A stretch of DNA of 64,000 nt from Pseudomonas moraviensis. GTDB taxonomy: Bacteria; Pseudomonadota; Gammaproteobacteria; Pseudomonadales; Pseudomonadaceae. Below are positions 51,481-59,866 of the stretch, piece by piece (position 1 is the stretch's first letter; the number at the start of each line of letters is the position of its first letter). The notes beneath the pieces were generated by a model, which was not told the origin of the DNA, made no database searches, and saw only the letters and a program-made list of their open reading frames with translations. The stretch covers positions 3,410,001 through 3,474,000 of the forward strand of contig NZ_LT629788.1 of assembly GCF_900105805.1 (NCBI RefSeq), in the 5' to 3' direction. A program made the translations under genes and the position numbers.

Positions 51481-52782
51481 TTACTTGGCCGACTGAACTG
51501 CCGCGCCCAATTTCTTCGCGGCATCGGCCGGGTCGGCTTTCGGGTCGTTGATGTAGTTGGTGACTACGTCAAAGAACGCGCCCTGCACCGCCAGCGTGGT
51601 TGCCATGTTGTGCGCCATGCTTGGTTGCAGGCCGCCGGACTTGGCGTCCGCGAGGAAGTCCTTGGCAGCGGTCTGTGCGCAGGAATCGAAGCCGAGCTTG
51701 TCCATGTTGTTCAACATGTCATTGCGCACCGGAATCGAGCCTTTGTTGATGCTGAAGACTTTCTGGAAGTTCTCACCCAGCACGACTTTGGCGATGTCCT
51801 GCTGACCGGCCGCAGTGCCTGCGTCCTTCTGCTTGAACACGGCCAGCGAGTCGATGTTGTAGGTGAACGCCTTGTCGGTGCCCGGGAACGCTACGCACTC
51901 GTAGTCCTTGCCGGCGACTTTCTTGGCGGCGGTCCATTCGGACTTGGCCCAGTCACCCATGATCTGCATGCCGGCCTTGCCGTTGATGACCTTGGCCGCT
52001 TCGAGGTTCCAGTCCTGGCCTTTGCCGTCAGCGTCCATGTAGGTCGCGACTTTCTTCAGCTCGGTGAGCGCCTTGACCATTTCCGGGCCGGTCAGCGCCT
52101 TGTTGTCGAGATCGACCAGGGCTTTCTTGTAGCCATCCACGCCCATGACCGAGAGCACCACGGCTTCGAACACGGTGCTGTCCTGCCAAGGCTGACCGCC
52201 GTGGGCCAGCGGAATGAAGCCCGCGGCTTTCAGCTTGTCGCCGGCGGCGTAGAACTCTTCGAGGGTGGTTGGATTCTTGGTGATGCCGGCTTTCTTGAAG
52301 ACTTCCGGGTTGATCCACAGCCAGTTCACACGGTGAATGTTCACCGGCACGGCCACGTAATCACCGTCGTACTTCACGGTATCGGAGACCTTCTTGTCGA
52401 GCAGGCTGTCCCACTTTTCCGACTTGGCGACGTCTTTCAAAACGTCAGTGTCGAGCAGACCGGTCGACGCCCATTCCTGGATGTCCGGGCCTTTGATCTG
52501 GGCGACGCCAGGCGGATTGCCGGCGACGGCGCGGCTCTTGAGCACGGTCATGGCAGTCGCACCGCCACCACCGGCGACAGCGCCGTCCTTCCAGGTGAAA
52601 CCGTCTTTTTCGACTTGGGCCTTGAGCACATCGACAGCGGCTTTTTCGCCACCGGAGGTCCACCAGTGCACGACTTCGACCGAACCTTTGGAGTCGGCAG
52701 CGGAGACACTGAGCGGCAGGATTGCGAGCGGGAACAGGGAGGCGACAGAAATGACAGTAGCGAGGCGAGAAATCGCATTCAT
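51481..52782 (-). CDS. gtsA: Glucose/mannose-binding protein GtsA
   Basis: A 433-residue periplasmic solute-binding protein. Signal peptide at residues 1-28 (LATVISVASLFPLAILPLSV..., cleavage after VSA). Mature protein begins with VEVVHWWTSGGEKAA. Captures glucose for GtsBCD. ATG at 52782 has AAAGG upstream; the earlier frame to 52812 adds 10 residues. First gene of gtsABCD. Confidence 0.93.
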   Translation of the reverse strand: MNAISRLATVISVASLFPLAILPLSVSAADSKGSVEVVHWWTSGGEKAAVDVLKAQVEKDGFTWKDGAVAGGGGATAMTVLKSRAVAGNPPGVAQIKGPDIQEWASTGLLDTDVLKDVAKSEKWDSLLDKKVSDTVKYDGDYVAVPVNIHRVNWLWINPEVFKKAGITKNPTTLEEFYAAGDKLKAAGFIPLAHGGQPWQDSTVFEAVVLSVMGVDGYKKALVDLDNKALTGPEMVKALTELKKVATYMDADGKGQDWNLEAAKVINGKAGMQIMGDWAKSEWTAAKKVAGKDYECVAFPGTDKAFTYNIDSLAVFKQKDAGTAAGQQDIAKVVLGENFQKVFSINKGSIPVRNDMLNNMDKLGFDSCAQTAAKDFLADAKSGGLQPSMAHNMATTLAVQGAFFDVVTNYINDPKADPADAAKKLGAAVQSAK

Positions 52783-52798
52783 TCGAGATGTACCTTTC

Positions 52799-52893
52799 TT
52801 GTTGTTATGCATTGCAAGTCTGGTGCTTGCGCTGCACGGAGTTTAAACAGAGCGTTTCGCTTCGCAGGTAACGAAGGGACGCGCAAATGTCAC
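52799..52893 (-). promoter_or_regulatory. gtsA control region with conserved block
   Basis: Contains an AACAACAA motif (52799-52806) 16 bases from the gtsA start, then, on the plus strand, AGTTTAAACA at 52840, GTAACGAAGGGAC at 52868 and TGTCAC at 52888. The same three elements at the same spacing lie before the isomerase gene (54195-54248). Confidence 0.65.
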
Positions 52894-52900
52894 GACATGG

Positions 52901-54160
52901 TTACACAGGAACAGGCCGAGATAACCGTGCCAAAGCCGTGGCCATGCTCGGCGCCAGCGGCAACCGCGGAATCAGCACAGCCTGCCAGGCGTGATACAGA
53001 TCGGGCTTGCCCGGCCAGATATCGGCACTGGGCACATTCTGTGGATTGAGTTCGTGGTGCCAGCTGCCGTTGCAGCGGTCGATGAAATTCGTCTCACAGA
53101 ATTCCCAGAACAGTCGGTACCAGGTTTCGTATTGCGCGTCGCCGGTGCGTTTGAGCAAGGCACTGGCAGCGGCGCTGGCTTCGGCATGCGTCCAGTGCAG
53201 GCGATGGCGAACGACGGCCTGGTTATCCCAGTCGAGGGTGTAGACGATGCCCGGCGCACCATCGACATCCCAGCCGTGGCGGCAATTGTTTTCAAACAGC
53301 TTTTGCGCATCAAGGGCCAGCCAGCCCGGCGTGAGCATACCCGCCTGCCCCCGCGCGGCTTCGAGGTGCAGAAGCAATCGTGCCCACTCGAAACCGTGGC
53401 CCGGCGTGGTGCCATACGGACGGAAACCGTCAGCAGGATTGTCGTGGTTGTATTCGCGCAGCGGCTGCCAGTCACGGTCGAAGTGTTCGATGACCATGTA
53501 ATCATTGGCCGCTGCGTGACCGTGGATCACCCGCTCAACGATGCGCTGAGCGCGCACCAGCCAGCGCGGATCTTCGGTGACATCGGCCAGCGCGAGGAAT
53601 GCTTCGGTGGCGTGCATGTTGCTGTTGGCGCCGCGATAGGCTTCTTCTTCGCTCCAGTCGCGATTGAAGAATTCGCGCATGGCGCCCTCTTCTTCGCTCC
53701 AGAAATAGGTGTCGATGATATCGATCGCATCATCGAGCAAGGCCTGGGCGCCGGGCCGTTGTGCAACCACGGCAGAACTGGCGGCGAGGGCGACAAAAGC
53801 GTGCAGGTAGGCGTTCTTGCCGGTGTTGTCATCGCGGTGCCCGGCGACTGCAAACCAGCCGCCGTGCAACGCATCACGCAGCGGCCCGCGCAGGGCGGCG
53901 ATGCCGTGATCGATCAGCTCGGCGAACCCCGGCAGCCCCTGAATGTGGGCCATGGCGAAGCTGTGGGTCATGCGCGCGGTGTTCATGGTTTCGGCTTGCG
54001 CGTGCGCCGGCAGACGGCCGCGCTCGTCGAGATTGCCGAAACCTTCCGGCAGCTTCGAGGCCTTGGCAAAATCCAGCAGACGCAGGCCTTCGGCGGCAAG
54101 CCATTGCTGGTGGGCAGGGGCATTCAGCCAACTGCTGAAGTCTGGGTGAAAGGTGTCCAT
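52901..54160 (-). CDS. AGE-family sugar isomerase/epimerase
   Basis: A 419-residue (alpha/alpha)6-barrel protein of the N-acylglucosamine 2-epimerase/YihS superfamily. Motifs include RMTHSFAMAHIQG, HGGWFAVA, HATEAFLAL, TTPGHGFEWARLLLHL and RHRLHWTHAEASAA, whose His and Glu are active-site residues in YihS and mannose isomerases. It probably interconverts mannose/fructose/glucose. Upstream of gtsA and sharing its promoter pattern, so it belongs to the glucose response. Confidence 0.9.
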   Translation of the reverse strand: MDTFHPDFSSWLNAPAHQQWLAAEGLRLLDFAKASKLPEGFGNLDERGRLPAHAQAETMNTARMTHSFAMAHIQGLPGFAELIDHGIAALRGPLRDALHGGWFAVAGHRDDNTGKNAYLHAFVALAASSAVVAQRPGAQALLDDAIDIIDTYFWSEEEGAMREFFNRDWSEEEAYRGANSNMHATEAFLALADVTEDPRWLVRAQRIVERVIHGHAAANDYMVIEHFDRDWQPLREYNHDNPADGFRPYGTTPGHGFEWARLLLHLEAARGQAGMLTPGWLALDAQKLFENNCRHGWDVDGAPGIVYTLDWDNQAVVRHRLHWTHAEASAAASALLKRTGDAQYETWYRLFWEFCETNFIDRCNGSWHHELNPQNVPSADIWPGKPDLYHAWQAVLIPRLPLAPSMATALARLSRPVPV

Positions 54161-54174
54161 GGAGTGACCCTTTT

Positions 54175-54248
54175 TTGTTGTTAGGACTGCGGGCAGTCTA
54201 AACAACGGGCCGGGGCGGGCTTGTAACGAAGGGGACGGGGTTTGTCAC
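54175..54248 (-). promoter_or_regulatory. Isomerase gene control region with the same conserved block
   Basis: AACAACAA at 54175-54182, then on the plus strand AGTCTAAACA at 54195, GTAACGAAGGGGAC at 54223, TGTCAC at 54243. Distances 28 and 20 bp between starts of elements are identical to those before gtsA. Confidence 0.65.
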
Positions 54249-54279
54249 TGACTCGTGACAAAAGAGAAGAGCAAAAGCA

Positions 54280-54484
54280 CCCTCACCCCAGCCCTCTCCC
54301 GGAGGAAGAGGGGGCCGACCGAGGCGTCTTGCGCTCTCCGTCGACCTGAACCATCGAGTCGATTATGGATTGGGCAATGCACCGGATAGACTCTGGATTC
54401 GACATCGCACGCTCAGGTCGGCGTATCCCTCAAATATCCCCCAATCGGTCCCCTCTCCCTCCGGGAGAGGGCCAGGGTGAGGGG
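54280..54484. repeat. ~200 bp repeat with inverted ends (long variant)
   Basis: CCCTCACCCCAGCCCTCTCC to GGGAGAGGGCCAGGGTGAGGG. Interior has GATTATGGATT, GCTCAGGTCGGCGTATCC and AATATCCCCCAATCGGTC, but is about 25 bp longer than the other copies. Confidence 0.85.
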
Positions 54485-54494
54485 CTCTTCGGGG

Positions 54495-55964
54495 TTAATC
54501 CACAGACCGAGGCAACTGCAACGTCACCCGCAACCCACCCTCACGCAGATTCTGCAACGTCACTTCCCCGCCATGGCTATGGGCAATATTGCGCGCAATG
54601 CCAAGACCCAACCCATAACCCTGCTGCTGCCCCGCCAACCTGAAGTGCGGTTCGAACACCTGCTCCAACCGCTGCTGCGGCACGCCCGGCCCTTCATCGT
54701 CGACGTGCAAAACAAACGCACTGTCATCGTCATCAATGTGCAGGTGCGCGTTCTGTCCATACTTCAAGGCGTTGTCGATCAGGTTGCCGATGCAGCGCTT
54801 GAGCGCCAGCGGCTTGCCCGGATACGCCGACAGCGCGCGCCCATGCTGGGTTACGCGACCGTTGCCATTCGGCGCCAGGTACGGCTCGACCAGACAATCG
54901 AGGACATGGTTGAGATCCACCGGCTCGATGTTCTCGTGGATGTCGGTGTCTTTCACGCATTGCAACGCGCCTTTGACCAGCAGCTCCAGCTCATCCAGAT
55001 CGCGGCCGAACTTGGCTTGCAGCTGTTCGTCCTCGAGCAGCTCGACGCGCAAGCGCAAGCGGGTGATCGGCGTGCGCAAGTCGTGGGAAATCGCGCTGAA
55101 CAACTGGCTGCGCTCGGTCAGGTAGCGGCTGATGCGTTCGCGCATGGTGTTGAACGCGCGCCCGACCTCCACCACTTCACTGCCGCCGCCCTCCGCCACT
55201 GGCTCGACGTCGGCGCCCAGCGACAGATCCCGCGCCGCCCGTGCCAGACGCTTGAGCGGCCGGCTCTGCCAGTGCACCAGCAGGCCGATGAACAACAACA
55301 GAAAGCCGCTGGTCAGGACGATGAACCACACCTGCTGCGCCGGCAGGCCTTGCTCTTCGAGACTGGTGTAGGGCTCGGGCAGCAACGAGGCGATGTACAG
55401 CCACTCGCCCGGGGCCATCTGAATTTGAGTGACCAGCACCGGCGGATTCACCGGTTCAAGCGTCAACGCGTAGTGCGCCCAGGAACGCGGCAATTCATCG
55501 AGTTTCAGTCCGGCGTTGAAAATGCGCAGGTCTTCGGGACTGACGAAGGTCACCGAAATATCCGTGTCATGGCCAAGCGACTGGCGCAGTACTTCATCCA
55601 CCGCTTGCATCACCGCGGCCTTGCGCGGCGTCACTGGCAGCACGTCCATGCCCAAGGGCTTGTCGTTGAGGGTCACGACAAACCGGGTGCCGCCCATGCT
55701 GCGCAATTGATCGAGCACCAGCGGTCGATAGGCCACCGGCAAGGAACGGAAATAACTGACGCTGGCGGTCATCGAATGGGCCAGGCTGCGGGCGCTGGTG
55801 ACCAGGCCTTCGAGCTGGGTGGCGCGCAACTGCGAAACCCAGATCACACTCGACAGCGTCTGTGCGAACAGCACCGCCAGCAGGGTCAGCAGCAACATCC
55901 GCCCGAGCAGCGAACGCGGCACCGGCATGCGGTTGGCGAACTTGCGCAGTGACTCAGTGAGCAT
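54495..55964 (-). CDS. gtrS: Sensor histidine kinase GtrS/GltS
   Basis: A 489-residue two-component kinase. TM1 about residues 21-43, periplasmic sensor about 44-180, TM2 about 185-207, HAMP, then the H-box FSAISHDLRTPITRLR and the ATP site (NLIDNALKYG, DDEGPGVP, GYGLGLGIARNI). In Pseudomonas GtrS senses 2-ketogluconate and 6-phosphogluconate. Its start (MLTESLRK) overlaps gltR by 11 bp. Confidence 0.94.
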   Translation of the reverse strand: MLTESLRKFANRMPVPRSLLGRMLLLTLLAVLFAQTLSSVIWVSQLRATQLEGLVTSARSLAHSMTASVSYFRSLPVAYRPLVLDQLRSMGGTRFVVTLNDKPLGMDVLPVTPRKAAVMQAVDEVLRQSLGHDTDISVTFVSPEDLRIFNAGLKLDELPRSWAHYALTLEPVNPPVLVTQIQMAPGEWLYIASLLPEPYTSLEEQGLPAQQVWFIVLTSGFLLLFIGLLVHWQSRPLKRLARAARDLSLGADVEPVAEGGGSEVVEVGRAFNTMRERISRYLTERSQLFSAISHDLRTPITRLRLRVELLEDEQLQAKFGRDLDELELLVKGALQCVKDTDIHENIEPVDLNHVLDCLVEPYLAPNGNGRVTQHGRALSAYPGKPLALKRCIGNLIDNALKYGQNAHLHIDDDDSAFVLHVDDEGPGVPQQRLEQVFEPHFRLAGQQQGYGLGLGIARNIAHSHGGEVTLQNLREGGLRVTLQLPRSVD

Positions 55965-56685
55965 TGCCGGCAACCACATTGGCTGCCAACTGATAACCGC
56001 TGCCACGCACGGTGCGAATCAGTCGTGGCGGTTTTTCGGTGTCGCGCAGGCGTTGGCGCAAACGGCTGACGGCCATGTCGACGATGCGATCGAGCGGCAT
56101 CAGATCGCGGCCACGGGTGGCGTTGCCGATGGTGTCGCGGTCGAGGATTTGCTGCGGGTGGTCGAGGAACAGTTTCAGCAGGGCGAAATCGGCGCCGGAG
56201 AGAATCACCTCTTCACCGTCAGTGTGGAACAGCCGATGGCTGACCGTGTCCAGGCGCCAGTCGTCAAAGGCCAGCACTTCGCTGCCGCTGCGTTCGTGGG
56301 CGAATTGCGCGCGGCGCAGCAAAGCCTTGATTCGCGCTTGCAGTTCGCGCGGGCTGAACGGTTTGCCGAGGTAGTCATCGGCGCCGAGTTCGAGACCGAT
56401 CACGCGGTCGGCTTCGTCGGAACTGGCGGTCAGCATGATGATCGGCACCTGCGCCTGACGCGGATGCTGACGCACCCAACGGCACAGGCTGAAGCCGTCT
56501 TCGTCGGGCAGCATGACATCGAGGATCACCAGATCGCTCGGCGCCTCGTTGAGCGCCTGACGAAAACCGGCGCCATCGGCGGTGGCCCGCACCTGAAACC
56601 CGGCGCGGGTCAGGTAGGTTTCCAGCAACTCGCGTATTTCCTGGTCGTCATCGACCAACAATATCGACTTGTTGACTGAGCTCAC
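55954..56685 (-). CDS. gltR: Response regulator GltR
   Basis: A 243-residue OmpR-type regulator. Receiver domain with the acidic pair DDD (residues 12-14), phosphorylated Asp in VILDVMLPDEDG and the conserved Lys in LGKPFS; C-terminal winged helix ending RTVRGSGYQLAANV. It controls glucose uptake genes. AACAACAA motif in its leader. Confidence 0.94.
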   Translation of the reverse strand: MSSVNKSILLVDDDQEIRELLETYLTRAGFQVRATADGAGFRQALNEAPSDLVILDVMLPDEDGFSLCRWVRQHPRQAQVPIIMLTASSDEADRVIGLELGADDYLGKPFSPRELQARIKALLRRAQFAHERSGSEVLAFDDWRLDTVSHRLFHTDGEEVILSGADFALLKLFLDHPQQILDRDTIGNATRGRDLMPLDRIVDMAVSRLRQRLRDTEKPPRLIRTVRGSGYQLAANVVAGNAH

Positions 56686-56698
56686 TTCGAAGGCATCC

Positions 56699-56706
56699 TT
56701 GTTGTT
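56699..56706 (-). promoter_or_regulatory. Crc/Hfq-type motif in gltR leader
   Basis: Transcript strand AACAACAA followed by GGATG, 13 bases before the gltR start, overlapping the likely ribosome site. Confidence 0.45.
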
Positions 56707-56760
56707 GGAGTTGGGGCGGATTATGCCTTAAGCGCTGATTTTACAAACACCACAAAACCA

Positions 56761-56852
56761 CTGTGGGAGCGAGCCTGCTCGCGATAGCGGTTTCACATAC
56801 AACGGATTCGTTGACTGATGTACCGCTATCGCGAGCAGGCTCACTCCTACAG
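56761..56852. repeat. REPIN between glk and gltR
   Basis: CTGTGGGAGCGAGCCTGCTC left arm with a GTAGGAGTGAGCC-type right arm; the two arms are of different REP subtypes. Confidence 0.87.
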
Positions 56853-56863
56853 TTGACCGTATA

Positions 56864-57823
56864 TCAGGGTCGAGTTGCTTGATCCAGCGCGACGCCGGCG
56901 CCCACCAGGCCGGAGTACGGTGCCGTCACCAGCCACACCGGGATGCCTTTGAAGTAGTCGCTCATGCAGCCCTTGTCGGCGAAGCAGCGAGCGAAGCCGC
57001 TTTCGAGGAAGAAATCGGCGAAGCGTGGAATCACCCCACCGACGATAAACACGCCGCCGCGCGCGCCGGTGGTGAGCACGTTGTTACCAGCGACGCGACC
57101 GAGCCAGCAGCAGAACTGCTCGAGCACTTCCAGAGCAATCGGGTCACCGGCAAGGCCGGCGGCAGTGATGGCTTCCGGCGTCTCGAGCGTCGGCTCATGG
57201 CCATCCACCGCACAGATCGCCCGGTACAGCCGCGGCAGGCCGCCGCCGCTCAATGCGGTTTCCGCGCTGACATGGCCGATCTCGTTGTGGATGTGCTGCC
57301 ACAATTGCGTTTCCCGCGGGCTGCTCAGTGGCAGGTCGACGTGGCCGCCCTCGCCCGGCAGCGCGGCAAAGCGACCTTCGCCGAGATCGAGCAAGGTGCC
57401 GACACCCAGGCCTGTGCCTGGGCCGATCACCACCGCCGGGCGCAACGGCTCCGGCGTGCCTTCGCAGACCACGCGGAATTCGCCCGGCTGCAAACGGGTC
57501 ATGCCCAGTGCCATCGCCGAGAAGTCGTTGGTCAGCAACAATTGGTCGACCTGCAAGGTCTTGCAGAACGCGCTGCGACTGAGTCGCCAGTGATTGTTGG
57601 TGAATTTGAATTCATCGCCGCTCACCGGACCGGCCACCGACAGGCATACCGAACCGATTGAACCCGGCGCCAGGCCAAGCCCGCTCAGGTACAGGCCGAT
57701 CGCCTCTTCCGGCGTGGCGAAGTCGGCCGTGGCCAGCACCTGAACCGATTGCAGTTGCTGGTTTTGCCACAACGCGAAACGCGCGTTGGTGCCTCCGATG
57801 TCACCGACCAAAGCCAGTTTCAA
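56864..57823 (-). CDS. glk: Glucokinase
   Basis: A 319-residue ROK-unrelated, bacterial type glucokinase. Motifs: GDIGGTNARFAL (ATP site), LLTNDFSAMALGM and PGTGLGVGTLL. Phosphorylates glucose from the ABC system. Overlaps edd by 4 bp. Confidence 0.96.
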   Translation of the reverse strand: MKLALVGDIGGTNARFALWQNQQLQSVQVLATADFATPEEAIGLYLSGLGLAPGSIGSVCLSVAGPVSGDEFKFTNNHWRLSRSAFCKTLQVDQLLLTNDFSAMALGMTRLQPGEFRVVCEGTPEPLRPAVVIGPGTGLGVGTLLDLGEGRFAALPGEGGHVDLPLSSPRETQLWQHIHNEIGHVSAETALSGGGLPRLYRAICAVDGHEPTLETPEAITAAGLAGDPIALEVLEQFCCWLGRVAGNNVLTTGARGGVFIVGGVIPRFADFFLESGFARCFADKGCMSDYFKGIPVWLVTAPYSGLVGAGVALDQATRP

Positions 57824-59646
57824 TTAAGCGTCTCCAGGGCAGAAGTGAAGGCGCTGGCGCCCTGCTCCGCCGAGCTGAAGGCCATGCGCATGAAGCCAAA
57901 CAGCTCGCGGCCGCTGCCAATGTTGTTGCCCAACAGGCCCTTGGCAGGTTCGCGCACTGCAAATTCGGCGGCGTCGACCTTCAGTTCCAAGGTGCCTTTG
58001 ACGCCATCGACGCGGATGATATCGCCCTCTTGCACCCGCGCCAAAGCACCACCGACATAAGCTTCGGGGCTGACGTGAATCGCCGCCGGGATTTTCCCCG
58101 ACGCGCCGGACATGCGCCCATCGGTCACCAGCGCTACTTTGAAGCCGCGATCCTGCAGCACGCCGAGGAACGGCGTCATCTTGTGCAACTCCGGCATGCC
58201 GTTGGAACGCGGGCCCTGGAAGCGCATCACCGCGACAAAATCCTTCTCCAGCAGACCGGCCTTGAACGCATCGGCCAGATCCTGCTGATCCTGGAAGACC
58301 ATCGCCGGTGCTTCGACGATCTGGTTTTCCAGCGCGACGGCAGACACTTTCATCACGCCGCGACCGAGATTGCCTTCCATCACCCGCAGCCCGCCTTCTT
58401 GCGAGAACGCACGGGACACCGGACGGAGGATGTTTTCGTCGAGGCTGTCAGTCGGGCCTTCGCGCCAGACCAGCTCACCGTTATCGAGGAACGGTTCCTT
58501 GGTGTACTGGCTCAGGCCATGACCGAGCACGGTGTTGACGTCTTCGTGCAGCAGACCGGCGCCGAGCAGTTCGCGAATCAGGAACGACATGCCGCCGGCG
58601 GCCTGGAAGTGATTGATGTCAGCTTTGCCGTTCGGGTAGACGTGGCTCAAGGTCGGCACGACTTCGGAGAGGTCGGCCATGTCTTGCCAGGTCAGTTGAA
58701 TGCCCGCGGCCATGGCGATGGCCGGCATGTGCAGGGTGTGGTTGGTCGAGCCGCCAGTGGCGTGCAGGGCAACGATGGAGTTGACCAGCGCCTTCTCGTC
58801 GACGATTTCGCCGATCGGCATGAAGTTGCCGTTCTGCTTGGTCAGCCGAGTGACCTGATGCGCGGCTTCGCGGGTCAGCGCGTCGCGCAGCGGTGTATTC
58901 GGGTTGACGAAGGACGCGCCCGGCAAGTGCAGGCCCATGACTTCCATCAGCAACTGATTGGTGTTGGCGGTGCCGTAAAACGTGCAGGTGCCCGGGCTGT
59001 GGTAGGACTTCATCTCCGATTCCAGCAGCTCTTCACGGGTGGCCTTGCCTTCGGCGTACTTCTGGCGGACGTCGGCTTTTTCCTTGTTGGAAATCCCCGA
59101 AACCATCGGCCCGCCCGGGACAAAGATCGTTGGCAAATGACCGAAGCGCAGCGAGCCCATCATCAGGCCCGGAACAATCTTGTCGCAGATGCCGAGCATC
59201 AGCGCACCATCGAACATGTTGTGCGACAGCGCCACGGCGGTCGACATGGCGATCACTTCGCGACTTGGCAGGCTCAGTTCCATGCCCGGCTCGCCCTGGG
59301 TCACGCCGTCACACATCGCCGGAGTGCCGCCGGCGAACTGGCCGACCGAGCCGATCTCGCGCAGGGCGTTCTTGATCTGTTGTGGGAAAACTTCGTATGG
59401 CTGATGCGCCGAAAGCATGTCGTTATACGAAGACACAATGGCGATGTTCGCCGAGTTCATCATCCGCAGGCTGTGCTTGTCTTCCGTGCCGCACCCGGCC
59501 ACGCCGTGGGCGAAGTTGGCGCATTGCAGCTTGCCGCGCATCGGGCCGTCGGTGGCAGCGCCGCGAATCAGTGCAAGGTAAGCCTGACGCGTGGCGCGGC
59601 TGCGGGCGATAAGCCGTTCGGTGACCTCAAGAACGCGGGGATGCAT
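57820..59646 (-). CDS. edd: 6-Phosphogluconate dehydratase Edd
   Basis: A 608-residue IlvD/Edd-type Fe-S dehydratase producing KDPG. Cluster cysteines: AMCDGVTQGEPG, LGICDK and VAGCGTEDKHS; TGGSTNHTLHMPA is also typical. First gene of edd-glk; promoter region shared with gap includes two HexR-like boxes. Confidence 0.97.
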   Translation of the reverse strand: MHPRVLEVTERLIARSRATRQAYLALIRGAATDGPMRGKLQCANFAHGVAGCGTEDKHSLRMMNSANIAIVSSYNDMLSAHQPYEVFPQQIKNALREIGSVGQFAGGTPAMCDGVTQGEPGMELSLPSREVIAMSTAVALSHNMFDGALMLGICDKIVPGLMMGSLRFGHLPTIFVPGGPMVSGISNKEKADVRQKYAEGKATREELLESEMKSYHSPGTCTFYGTANTNQLLMEVMGLHLPGASFVNPNTPLRDALTREAAHQVTRLTKQNGNFMPIGEIVDEKALVNSIVALHATGGSTNHTLHMPAIAMAAGIQLTWQDMADLSEVVPTLSHVYPNGKADINHFQAAGGMSFLIRELLGAGLLHEDVNTVLGHGLSQYTKEPFLDNGELVWREGPTDSLDENILRPVSRAFSQEGGLRVMEGNLGRGVMKVSAVALENQIVEAPAMVFQDQQDLADAFKAGLLEKDFVAVMRFQGPRSNGMPELHKMTPFLGVLQDRGFKVALVTDGRMSGASGKIPAAIHVSPEAYVGGALARVQEGDIIRVDGVKGTLELKVDAAEFAVREPAKGLLGNNIGSGRELFGFMRMAFSSAEQGASAFTSALETLN

Positions 59647-59766
59647 GTGTAGAACTCCAGGCTAACGGATGTGGCGACCTGATTGTCTATGCTGGTCAAA
59701 CGCCGTTGTTGTTGGAATGACAGACGGCTTTTTTGACCATTCGGACCAGTTGATTCAGGTCACTCG

Positions 59767-59781
59767 TTGTAGATAAAACAA
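59767..59781. promoter_or_regulatory. HexR box, edd/gap intergenic region
   Basis: TTGT-AGATAAA-ACAA, an exact fit to TTGT-N7-ACAA, the known Pseudomonas HexR motif. Confidence 0.72.
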
Positions 59782-59828
59782 AATATTGCCACTAAAAAGG
59801 CTTGTTTTCTATTTTTATGCGAATAATC

Positions 59829-59843
59829 TTGTAATTCCAACAA
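59829..59843. promoter_or_regulatory. HexR box close to gap start
   Basis: TTGT-AATTCCA-ACAA, an exact TTGT-N7-ACAA match, 24 bp before the gap ATG; it overlaps an AACAACAA motif (59839-59846). Confidence 0.72.
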
Positions 59844-59866
59844 CAAAACGACGGCGGCGCTGTTCC

